Positions 1 to 5,750 of a DNA stretch of 8,998 nt are shown piece after piece (the stretch's first letter is position 1; every line of letters begins with the position of its first letter). Made by a program: the position numbers and the translations under genes. The DNA is taken from the NCBI GenBank assembly GCA_030040695.1, contig JASHTE010000267.1, forward strand, positions 1-8,998. Reading direction: 5' to 3'. Origin of the DNA: Vulcanimicrobiota bacterium (GTDB lineage: Bacteria > Vulcanimicrobiota > Vulcanimicrobiia > Vulcanimicrobiales > Vulcanimicrobiaceae). Under the pieces are notes generated by a model. The model was not told the DNA's origin and made no database searches. It saw only the letters and a program-made list of their open reading frames with translations.

Positions 1-1
1 G

Positions 2-643
2 CTGCGTGTGGTTATCCTCACCGGTAAGGGCGAGAAGGCCTTTGCGGCGGGAGCCGACATCGCCGAGCTCGCGGTGCTCCAGACGGCGGTAGAGGCAAAA
101 GTCGCAGCGAGAGCGGGGCAGGCCCTAACGAGGCAGATCGAGCGCATGCATCTGCCGGTGATCGCCGCCATCAACGGGTTCGCGCTCGGCGGCGGCTGCG
201 AGCTTGCGATGGCGTGCGACATCCGCGTTGCAAGCAGGAGTGCGAAGCTCGGTCAACCCGAGGTCAACCTCGGGATCATGCCGGGCTACGGCGGCTCCCA
301 ACGAACCCTTCGTCTCGCTGGGCGTGCTCAAGCACTGTATCTCTGCCTGACCGGTGACCTCATCGATGCCGACGAAGCGCTACGCATCGGTCTCGTCAAC
401 CGCGTCGTTCCGCCGAGCGATCTAATGGAGGAGGCGCATCGCATTGCCGCAACGATCGCCTCGAAAGCGCCGCTCGCGATCAGCGCCTGCAAACGCGCGA
501 TCGACGCCGGAGCGAACCTCTCTCTCGACGACGCACTCGAAGTCGAAGCCGACGAGTTCGCCAAGCTCATCGAGAGCGACGACTTCAAAGAAGGCACGAG
601 TGCGTTCCTCGAAAAGCGCGCCCCGCGGTTTCGGGGTCGCTAG
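2..643 (+). CDS. Enoyl-CoA hydratase (crotonase family), 5'-truncated
   Basis: The crotonase family hydrates trans-2-enoyl-CoA to 3-hydroxyacyl-CoA in the cytoplasm, a step of beta-oxidation and butanoate metabolism. The reading frame is open from base 2, so the gene begins outside the window; about 213 residues remain of a family norm near 260, leaving roughly 45 N-terminal residues missing. Visible signatures are the first oxyanion-hole segment AFAAGADI (residues 13-20 of the fragment) and the second around GGGCELAMACDI (63-74). Both acidic residues used by classical hydratases are present: Glu67 (in CEL) and Glu87 (in GQPEV). The C-terminal pattern EGTSAFLEKRAPRF is typical of the family. 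Both catalytic glutamates favour a true hydratase over an isomerase or decarboxylase relative, but chain-length preference cannot be read. The stop codon overlaps the stop of the convergent thioredoxin gene. The GTG at 8 is internal, not the start. Confidence 0.93.
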   Translation: MRVVILTGKGEKAFAAGADIAELAVLQTAVEAKVAARAGQALTRQIERMHLPVIAAINGFALGGGCELAMACDIRVASRSAKLGQPEVNLGIMPGYGGSQRTLRLAGRAQALYLCLTGDLIDADEALRIGLVNRVVPPSDLMEEAHRIAATIASKAPLAISACKRAIDAGANLSLDDALEVEADEFAKLIESDDFKEGTSAFLEKRAPRFRGR

Positions 644-1161
644 CGAACGGCCGGCCTCGTCAGTTGCTTCTGCGCGTTTGCCATCGCGAGCGAGATCGCA
701 GGGTTGAACCCCGCCCAGGTCGCGCGGATGCGTCCGCGCGGATCGATGGTCACGATCGTCGGGAAACCGTCGATCTGAAAGAATCCTTGCGAGAGCCCCT
801 GCGGATCGAGCGCGACACCGCGTAGGTGGAGTTGCGCGGCGAACGTCGCCGCGACGTCGCGCGGCTCTCCGACGTCGATCGGAACCACATCGACGGTCGG
901 GTGCGTCCGGGCGTAGGCTTCTACCATCGGCAGCTCTTCGCGGCACGGCTCGCACCATGACGCGTAGAAATCGAGAAAGAGCAGCTTTCCCCGTGCGCCG
1001 GTGACGCGGAACGTGCCGCCGTCGAGAAGCTCGTATGAGGCGTGCGGCGCAGGATAGGGCGACGCCGTAACAAGCATACGCGGCGCGAAGAAGATCTTCC
1101 ACCCGATCGCGAGCACGATCACGACCGCAAGCAGATCCCAAATTCTGTTCAGCAGACGCAT
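640..1161 (-). CDS. Membrane-anchored TlpA-like thiol-disulfide oxidoreductase
   Basis: This is a 173-residue thioredoxin-fold protein. One hydrophobic segment (about residues 8-26) with basic residues on its N-terminal side looks like an uncleaved signal anchor, placing the redox domain outside the cytoplasmic membrane. The active site is WCEPC (Cys70 and Cys73) after the strand LLFLDFYAS, and the cis-proline region is GFPT (Pro134), as in TlpA/ResA/CcmG relatives. Family members reduce or oxidise extracytoplasmic thiols, for example in cytochrome c maturation. No cytochrome genes are visible here, so the substrate is unknown. It starts 12 bp after the thiolase stop and is probably co-transcribed with it; no strong Shine-Dalgarno precedes the ATG. 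Redox identity is solid, the specific role is not. Confidence 0.88.
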   Translation of the reverse strand: MRLLNRIWDLLAVVIVLAIGWKIFFAPRMLVTASPYPAPHASYELLDGGTFRVTGARGKLLFLDFYASWCEPCREELPMVEAYARTHPTVDVVPIDVGEPRDVAATFAAQLHLRGVALDPQGLSQGFFQIDGFPTIVTIDPRGRIRATWAGFNPAISLAMANAQKQLTRPAVR

Positions 1162-1173
1162 CGTTACCGGAGT

Positions 1174-2373
1174 CTACACCGCGAAGATCGCGGCGATTCC
1201 TTGGCCTCCGCCGATGCACGCTGAGGCGATGCCGTAGCCTCCGCCGCGCCGGCGCAACTCGTGGAGAACCGTCAGCGCGAGCCGCGCGCCGGAAGCGCCA
1301 AGCGGGTGACCGAGCGCGATCGCGCCTCCGTGCGGATTGAAGCTCTCCGACGCCGCGTCGCACGCGAGCTCGCGCGTGCACGCAAGCACCTGCGGAGCAA
1401 ACGCCTCATTGATCTCGGTGACGTTCACATCCCTCATCGCAATGTCCGCTCGCATAAGTGCCCGCGGGATCGCCCGCGCGGGACCAAGCCCCATGACATC
1501 CGGATCGGCGCCGACGACGGCGGCATCGACGAGTCGCCCGATCCACTCGATACCGTCTTCTCGCGCCTGCCCGGCGGTCGTGAGTACCAGCGCCGCAGCA
1601 CCGTCGCTGATGCCGCTCGCATTCCCCGCAGTCACGACGCCGCTCGGCTTGAAGCGTGGCCGCAGCGCTCCCAGTCGTTCCATCGTCAGTCCGGTGCGCG
1701 GGCCCTCATCGCGATCGACGATCACCTCCCCTCCCTTCGGCCCAGGCGCCTTCACGGCCACGATCTCCTCGGCGAAGATTCCCGAGTTCTGTGCTGCGAC
1801 CGCGCGCGCTTGGCTTTGCAGCGCGAACGCGTCACATGCTTCCCGCGTCAAATCGTAGCGCAGCGCGAGATTCTCCGCGGTGATCGCCATCGGCATACCG
1901 TTGTAAGAATCCGTCAGCGCCTCCCAGAGCGAGTCTTCAAACCGCACGTCCTCGCCAAAGTGAAAACCCTTGCGTGCCCCGCGTACGACGTGCGGCGCCT
2001 GGCTCATCGACTCGGTGCCGCCGGCGAGCGCATAGCGTGTTTGGCCGAGTCGAAGCGAGAATGCAGCCGAGAGAATCGCTTGCAAGCCAGAGCCGCAGAG
2101 CCGATTGACGATGAGCGCCGGTGTCTCGATCGGCAGGCCGGCGCGCAACGCGACGTGCCGCGCAAGATAAATTGCGTCTGCACTCGACTGAACGACGTTC
2201 CCGAACACGACATCGTCGATGTGTTCCTTCGCGACGCCCGAACGTGCAACGGCCGCCTCGGCCGCGCAGAGCCCGAGATCCGTCGCGCTCAGACCTGAAA
2301 GAACGCCGCCGAAATTCCCGAAGGGCGTGCGTGCTCCTGCGATGATCACCACATCGGCATCGAGAACCGTCAT
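1174..2373 (-). CDS. Thiolase (acetyl-CoA C-acyltransferase / acetyltransferase)
   Basis: This 399-residue protein is full length for the thiolase family, which either cleaves 3-ketoacyl-CoA with CoA (beta-oxidation) or condenses two acetyl-CoA molecules. All catalytic elements are visible: the acyl-accepting Cys93 in NRLCGSGLQAI, the NEAF motif (322-325), His348 and His356 in the stretch HGGAIALGHPLGASGAR, and Cys386 in SACIGGGQG. GGTESMSQAP (118-127) is another family signature. In the usual NxNGG segment the second Asn position holds His (NPHGG), a tolerated variant. Sequence alone does not separate degradative from biosynthetic thiolase; a hydratase of the same pathway 0.5 kb away favours a role in acyl-CoA turnover. 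It leads a two-gene minus-strand unit with the downstream thioredoxin and is transcribed divergently from the DUF2249-Crp regulator. The ATG at 2373 lacks an obvious Shine-Dalgarno. Confidence 0.95.
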   Translation of the reverse strand: MTVLDADVVIIAGARTPFGNFGGVLSGLSATDLGLCAAEAAVARSGVAKEHIDDVVFGNVVQSSADAIYLARHVALRAGLPIETPALIVNRLCGSGLQAILSAAFSLRLGQTRYALAGGTESMSQAPHVVRGARKGFHFGEDVRFEDSLWEALTDSYNGMPMAITAENLALRYDLTREACDAFALQSQARAVAAQNSGIFAEEIVAVKAPGPKGGEVIVDRDEGPRTGLTMERLGALRPRFKPSGVVTAGNASGISDGAAALVLTTAGQAREDGIEWIGRLVDAAVVGADPDVMGLGPARAIPRALMRADIAMRDVNVTEINEAFAPQVLACTRELACDAASESFNPHGGAIALGHPLGASGARLALTVLHELRRRGGGYGIASACIGGGQGIAAIFAV

Positions 2374-2397
2374 CTCTAAACTATTCGTGCCTCTGCA

Positions 2398-2415
2398 GCG
2401 CCTTCCGGCAGGCGC
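2398..2415. promoter_or_regulatory. 18-bp near-perfect palindrome, candidate operator
   Basis: The sequence is GCGCCT, T, CCGG, C, AGGCGC. Eight of nine base pairs about the centre (2406/2407) are complementary. It lies in the 83-bp divergent region, 25 bp upstream of the thiolase start and 42 bp upstream of the regulator start. Symmetry and position are those of a dimeric-repressor or activator site and the neighbouring Crp-family protein is the obvious candidate ligand, but the site does not match the classical Crp (TGTGA..TCACA) or Fnr (TTGAT..ATCAA) half-sites. It could also be a hairpin in the leader of either transcript. Confidence 0.45.
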
Positions 2416-2437
2416 CCCCGACGTTTCCCCCTAAGAG

Positions 2438-2450
2438 TTCCTCCTAGGAA
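2438..2450. promoter_or_regulatory. 13-bp inverted repeat overlapping the regulator's ribosome binding site
   Basis: The arms TTCCT and AGGAA flank a 3-base CCT spacer. The right arm is also the Shine-Dalgarno of the downstream DUF2249-Crp gene: AGGAA, then 6 bases, then ATG at 2457. This dual use could allow autoregulation, by DNA binding near the promoter or by RNA pairing that hides the ribosome site. However, a 3-base loop with five pairs is weak and may be chance. Confidence 0.35.
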
Positions 2451-2456
2451 AGCTGC

Positions 2457-3404
2457 ATGCCATTTTCACGTCCCGCCGCCATCACGCTCGATGCCCGGTC
2501 GCTCTCAGCTGCGACGCGCACGGAGCACATTCTCGAGGGCTTCGACAAGCTCCAGCTCGGCAGCATCATGGAGATCGTGGAGGAGAGCGATCCCCGCGCT
2601 CTGCGCAACGAAATGATGCAGCTGCGTCCAGGCCGTTTCTCGTGGGATGCACGTAACTTCGGCGGCAATCGTTGGACGGTGCGCCTCGAGCGCATCGACG
2701 AGAACGCGGATATGGAATCGTTCCTGCAGCGCGTGCCGCCGTTTTCTACCGCCAAGGCGGCAACGATCGCAGACCTAACGGCGCAAGCCGCGGAGCGGTC
2801 GTACGAAGCGGGCGATACGATCTTCGATGAAGGCGAAGTGTGGCCGTACCTGGGGATCGTGCGCAGCGGTAAGGTGATCTATACGCTGCTCTCACCCGAC
2901 GGCAAAACGCATACGATCGGCGAGCGACTCACGCACGACACGATGAACGAGAGCGGCACGTTCGACGGCGGCGGAGCGACGACGCGGGCCGAAGCATTGA
3001 CGGCAGTGACGCTGTTGACGATCCCCAGTGAGGCGATCGTGCACGCCTGCCGGAACGATGCGGAGCTCGCTCTCGGTTTCCTCGTCGCTGCCTCACAGGC
3101 TCGCCGTCGCTCCATCGATACGATCGCGGATCTCGCGTTTGCGCATGTCCTCCAGCGCGTTGCGAAGTTCTTGCTCGGCTACGCGCGCGCTTCGGTCGGC
3201 ATGACGCGCGGGCTCCCCGGCGTCGAACATCTTTCGCAAGCCCAGATCGCCGCTGCGGCGGGCACCGTGCGCGACATGGCCGCACGTGCCCTCTTACGGC
3301 TGAAGAACGCAGGCGCCGTCGAGCTCGACCGCGGCCGTGTCAAGGCGATCGACCGCGCGAGGCTCGAAGCCTTCGCGCACAACGTCCAAGCGCCGCCGGT
3401 CTAG
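2457..3404 (+). CDS. DUF2249-Crp/Fnr fusion transcriptional regulator
   Basis: This is a 315-residue protein with three parts. Residues about 9-80 match the DUF2249 (TusA-like fold) pattern: an LDAR start, RTEHILEGFDKLQLG, then SDPRALRNEM and RPGRFSW, ending in W-x-V-R-L. The usual HDP of DUF2249 reads SDP here. Residues about 88-205 form a Crp-type sensor barrel (YEAGDTIFDEGE, IVRSGKV), but the phosphate-binding cassette with its Glu and Arg-Ser of cAMP receptors is not recognisable, so cAMP is unlikely to be the ligand. Residues about 225-307 include the dimer helix and a winged helix-turn-helix (LSQAQIAAAAGTVRDMAARALLRLKNAGAVEL). The only cysteine is Cys198, which excludes an Fnr-type iron-sulfur cluster. 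Typical Crp proteins have about 220-240 residues, so the extra length is the N-terminal domain. The start is supported by AGGAA 6 bases upstream. Stand-alone DUF2249 proteins often occur near nitric-oxide, denitrification or hemerythrin genes, so a redox or NO signal is a reasonable but unproven inference. Confidence 0.85.
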   Translation: MPFSRPAAITLDARSLSAATRTEHILEGFDKLQLGSIMEIVEESDPRALRNEMMQLRPGRFSWDARNFGGNRWTVRLERIDENADMESFLQRVPPFSTAKAATIADLTAQAAERSYEAGDTIFDEGEVWPYLGIVRSGKVIYTLLSPDGKTHTIGERLTHDTMNESGTFDGGGATTRAEALTAVTLLTIPSEAIVHACRNDAELALGFLVAASQARRRSIDTIADLAFAHVLQRVAKFLLGYARASVGMTRGLPGVEHLSQAQIAAAAGTVRDMAARALLRLKNAGAVELDRGRVKAIDRARLEAFAHNVQAPPV

Positions 3405-3964
3405 CTTTCGACCGTTTCGAGTGCTGCGGTGTCGGCTTGGACCGGCGCGGCGTCACTCTCGAAGGCGGCGCGTTTGCTCTTCGCCGCGGCGTCGGCGAGC
3501 TGCGTCGCATTGCTCGTCGTCGTTGCCTGCGCCGCAAGCGTATCACGTCCTTTGCGAACCGCGCCGAGCGCCCCTGAGAGCCGAGCCTCCATCTCCGCCA
3601 GCACCGATCCGGCATAGTGATCGGCTCCCTCGCGCACCTTCTGCGCGCGCTGCTCGGCGTCACGAAGAATCGCGTCGGCCGTACGTCGAGCGCGGTGCAC
3701 GAGCTCGTGCTGATCGAGCATCTCCTCATGCTTCGTCGCTGCATCGTCCACAAGCGCCTGCGCCTTCTCCTGTGCCGCGCGCAACATGCGCTCGTGGTCT
3801 TTCGTGATGATTTTCGCGCGTCCGACCTCCTCGGGAAGCGTCGCGCGAATCTTCTCGACGAACTCGCTCAATCGTTCCTCGGAGAGTATCCGATACCCGG
3901 CGGGTAGCCACGTGCCCTCCCGCACGTAGGCTTCCAACTTGTCCAAGACGCGATAGACCGACAT
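3401..3964 (-). CDS. SepIVA/DivIVA-like coiled-coil protein
   Basis: This is a 187-residue, highly charged, soluble protein. The N-terminal part (MSVYRVLDKLEAYVREG, then a proline turn and RILSEERLSEFVEKIRATLPEEVGRA) resembles actinobacterial SepIVA and related DivIVA-type proteins, which have a short start domain, a line such as LLDDIRDALP, then a long coiled coil. Residues about 48-140 form continuous helix rich in Ala, Glu, Lys and Arg with heptad-like spacing, and the last 45 residues are a low-complexity Ala/Thr/Ser tail. Relatives organise cell-wall growth or septation under the membrane; that role is inferred. A longer reading from 4051 exists, but 3964 is chosen because GGAGGT sits 6 bases upstream and the longer version would overlap coaD. 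It starts 13 bp after coaD, so it is probably the last gene of that operon. An ATP-synthase b-subunit-like annotation would reflect only the helix composition. Confidence 0.75.
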   Translation of the reverse strand: MSVYRVLDKLEAYVREGTWLPAGYRILSEERLSEFVEKIRATLPEEVGRAKIITKDHERMLRAAQEKAQALVDDAATKHEEMLDQHELVHRARRTADAILRDAEQRAQKVREGADHYAGSVLAEMEARLSGALGAVRKGRDTLAAQATTTSNATQLADAAAKSKRAAFESDAAPVQADTAALETVES

Positions 3965-3970
3965 GAATGA

Positions 3971-3976
3971 ACCTCC
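3971..3976 (-). promoter_or_regulatory. Strong Shine-Dalgarno for the SepIVA-like gene
   Basis: The minus strand reads GGAGGT, 6 bases before the ATG at 3964. It is the strongest ribosome site in the window and decides the start of the coiled-coil gene. The site lies in the 13-bp gap after the coaD stop (TAA at 3980-3978). Confidence 0.85.
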
Positions 3977-3977
3977 G

Positions 3978-4499
3978 TTATGTCGAGCGATGTGTGCCGG
4001 CGCGCCGCGCAGCCATGATGCGCAGAGCCGGCTCCGGGACGAGTGCGGCAACGTCGCCGCCGAGAAAGAAGACCTCTTTGACGATGCTGGAGCTCACGAA
4101 CGAATACTTCTGGTCCGACATGAGGAAAAACGTGTCGACGCCGGAGAGCGACCGGTTCATGAGCGCCGTCGACATCTCACTTTCGAAGTCGGAGACGGCT
4201 CGTAGGCCCTTTACGATGACGTCTGCCTCTATCTCCTTGACGTAGTCTGCAAGGAGGCCGCGAAAATGTGTGACTGTAACGTTGGGAAGATGCGTCGTGC
4301 ACTCTCTCAACATCGCCTCGCGCTCCTCGAGCGAAAACATGGGCCCACGCTTCTGCGGATTCACGACGACTGCCACGGTCACCCACCCGAAGCATTTCGC
4401 CGCGCGCTCGATGACGTCGAGGTGGCCGTTCGTCGGTGGATCGAACGAGCCGGGGAGAACCGCGTTCGTCGCAACCGTGGCGCGGCCGTTACGCTTCAC
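3978..4499 (-). CDS. coaD: Phosphopantetheine adenylyltransferase
   Basis: CoaD transfers AMP from ATP to 4'-phosphopantetheine, giving dephospho-CoA, the penultimate step of coenzyme A synthesis in the cytoplasm. The 173-residue product has the nucleotidyltransferase start PGSFDPPTNGH with the TxGH motif at Thr23 to His26, VKGLR (97-101) and the closing SSSIVKE motif (136-142), all expected in CoaD. The chosen start is GTG at 4499, which overlaps the rsmD stop as GTGA. This gives about nine more residues before PGSFDP than usual (family near 160 aa), but no ATG, GTG or TTG lies between in frame. No clear Shine-Dalgarno is seen, so translation probably depends on ribosomes finishing rsmD. The frame stays open far upstream (to about 5291), but that stretch overlaps rsmD and is not coding. 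Confidence 0.96.
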   Translation of the reverse strand: MKRNGRATVATNAVLPGSFDPPTNGHLDVIERAAKCFGWVTVAVVVNPQKRGPMFSLEEREAMLRECTTHLPNVTVTHFRGLLADYVKEIEADVIVKGLRAVSDFESEMSTALMNRSLSGVDTFFLMSDQKYSFVSSSIVKEVFFLGGDVAALVPEPALRIMAARRAGTHRST

Positions 4500-5044
4500 G
4501 AGGCGTCCGGAGCGAAGAAGGCCAACGCAACATCGCCGTAGACTTCCTCGCGCGCCGAGCGATACCCCGGTATCGCCGGAAGAATTCGGCGCGCGGCGTG
4601 TTCGTACACAACCACCGCCTCGGGCGCAAGCAGCGTTCGTTCCCGCAACAAGGCGAAGAGCTGCAACGGCACGTCTCCCGCATACGGTGGGTCGAGATAG
4701 ACGATATCGAAAGGGCCCTCCAGGCGATAGAGCGCGCGATCCGCCGGCGCTGCGACGACGCTCATGACGTCGCCGATCTCGAGTTGCTCGACGGCCTCCT
4801 CGATCGTGCGCGCGATGGCACGATCGGCCTCGACGGCAACGACGCGCGCAGCCCCGCGCGATGCGGCCTCGATCCCGATCGCGCCGGTGCCTGCGAAGAG
4901 ATCGAGGACGCTCGCGCCCTCGACCCGATGCATAAGAATCGAGAAGAGCGCCTCCTTCACGCGCCCGGGCGTCGGGCGCACCGCGCTCGACTTCGGCGAG
5001 CGCAGTTTGCGGCTGCCAAGTTGACCTCCGGTGATCTTCGGCAT
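4496..5044 (-). CDS. rsmD: 16S rRNA (guanine(966)-N2)-methyltransferase
   Basis: RsmD methylates N2 of G966 in 16S rRNA on the assembling 30S subunit, using S-adenosylmethionine. The 182-residue length is normal. Visible are the N-terminal MPKITGGQLGSRKL, the RPTPGRVKEALFSIL segment (23-37), the SAM-binding motif I LDLFAGTGAIGIEAASRGA (47-65), and the catalytic DPPY (118-121) typical of N2-guanine and N6-adenine methyltransferases. The start ATG at 5044 shares one base with the TGA of the upstream HAD gene (TGATG), and the stop overlaps the coaD GTG by four bases, so three genes are chained by overlaps. The rsmD-coaD pair is a widely conserved neighbourhood. A longer open frame reaching 5365 is an overlap artefact, since family homology begins at MPKITGG. 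Confidence 0.96.
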   Translation of the reverse strand: MPKITGGQLGSRKLRSPKSSAVRPTPGRVKEALFSILMHRVEGASVLDLFAGTGAIGIEAASRGAARVVAVEADRAIARTIEEAVEQLEIGDVMSVVAAPADRALYRLEGPFDIVYLDPPYAGDVPLQLFALLRERTLLAPEAVVVYEHAARRILPAIPGYRSAREEVYGDVALAFFAPDAS

Positions 5045-5739
5045 CAGCGTGGCACCGCCACCGCGTCGAGCCGCACAACGTCGGCGATGTTGGTGAGCAC
5101 GACGTCGGGCGGCGAGAGCTCGGCTGGGTACTTGCGAGCTTCGCTGTTGTACCACGCGGTTCTGAGTCCGGCACTCTTTGCGCCGACGACGTCGGCACGC
5201 GGATTGTCGCCGACGTACCATACGCACTCTGCCGGAAGGCCGAGCCGCTCGACGAGCGCGAGAAACGCGCGCGGGTCCGGCTTCGCCGCACCTATTTCGG
5301 CGCTCGCGAGCACGGGGCCGTCGAAGCCCGCGCGCTCGGCCTTGCGCTGCTGTAAAGGATTCCAACCGTTGCTCAGGACTGCGGTCGGGACCCCTTGCTC
5401 ACGCAGCTCGCCGAGCATTCGCGCAGCACCGGGAATCGGAACGACGACATGACCGACAAGCGAGAGCACGATCTCTCGAAAGTGATCGACGAAGGGCTCC
5501 GAGCGCTCGACACCTCTCTCACGCACGAATCTGCGGACCGCCTCCTCGATCGTGAAGGCACCGGAACGCTGCCGTTCGAGGAGCGTGTCGATCGCGTTGG
5601 TCTCTTGATCGAGCGTGCCGAGCGGCGCTCCCCCATCGGCATCGACGCGGGCAAGCAGACGCAGAAAGCCGATCCGCTCGATCTTGTTGTCGATTGCGAG
5701 CGTGTGATCGATGTCGAACGCGATTGCGCAGAGAGCCAT
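5044..5739 (-). CDS. HAD-superfamily hydrolase (YjjG / phosphatase-like, C1 cap)
   Basis: This 231-residue haloacid-dehalogenase-type protein is most likely a small-molecule phosphatase. The four HAD motifs are in order: DIDHTL with nucleophile Asp9 and general acid Asp11, LSNGW with Ser123, AAKPDP with Lys153, and YVGDNPRAD with Asp178 and Asp183. The stretch between motifs I and II (about 17-100) is a helical C1 cap. Best-matching known groups would be YjjG-type nucleotidases or pyrophosphatase-like members; the substrate cannot be read. ATG at 5739 is chosen because FDIDHT normally lies within 10 residues of the N terminus. The longer version from 5805 would overlap the peptidase gene by 55 bp. 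It begins 11 bp after the M16 stop and ends sharing one base with rsmD. The operon position does not reveal whether it serves CoA, nucleotide or repair metabolism. Confidence 0.9.
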   Translation of the reverse strand: MALCAIAFDIDHTLAIDNKIERIGFLRLLARVDADGGAPLGTLDQETNAIDTLLERQRSGAFTIEEAVRRFVRERGVERSEPFVDHFREIVLSLVGHVVVPIPGAARMLGELREQGVPTAVLSNGWNPLQQRKAERAGFDGPVLASAEIGAAKPDPRAFLALVERLGLPAECVWYVGDNPRADVVGAKSAGLRTAWYNSEARKYPAELSPPDVVLTNIADVVRLDAVAVPR

Positions 5740-5750
5740 CGTTCGCAAGC

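Noticed and set aside
422..1381. Long minus-strand open frame of 319 codons covering the hydratase 3' end, the thioredoxin gene and the thiolase 3' end
   Set aside because: It is Arg/Ala-rich without any recognisable motif and overlaps three genes with clear families in other frames; an expected artefact of high GC.
1261..2298. 345-codon plus-strand open frame antisense to the thiolase
   Set aside because: The composition is dominated by Arg, no domain is seen, and the opposite strand encodes an intact thiolase with all catalytic residues.
2374..2456. Search for Crp (TGTGA..TCACA), Fnr (TTGAT..ATCAA) and sigma-70 promoter elements in the divergent gap
   Set aside because: Only a loose TAAACT at 2377-2382 was seen, with no matching -35 inside the gap; too weak to annotate as a promoter.
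4500..5291. Upstream extension of the coaD frame, which would make a 437-residue protein
   Set aside because: The extension is Arg/Ser-rich shadow sequence inside rsmD and the HAD gene. CoaD homology begins only after 4499, where GTG overlaps the rsmD stop.
4436..5452. 338-codon plus-strand open frame opposite coaD, rsmD and the HAD gene
   Set aside because: No family resemblance; it mirrors conserved genes on the other strand and has no sensible ribosome site.
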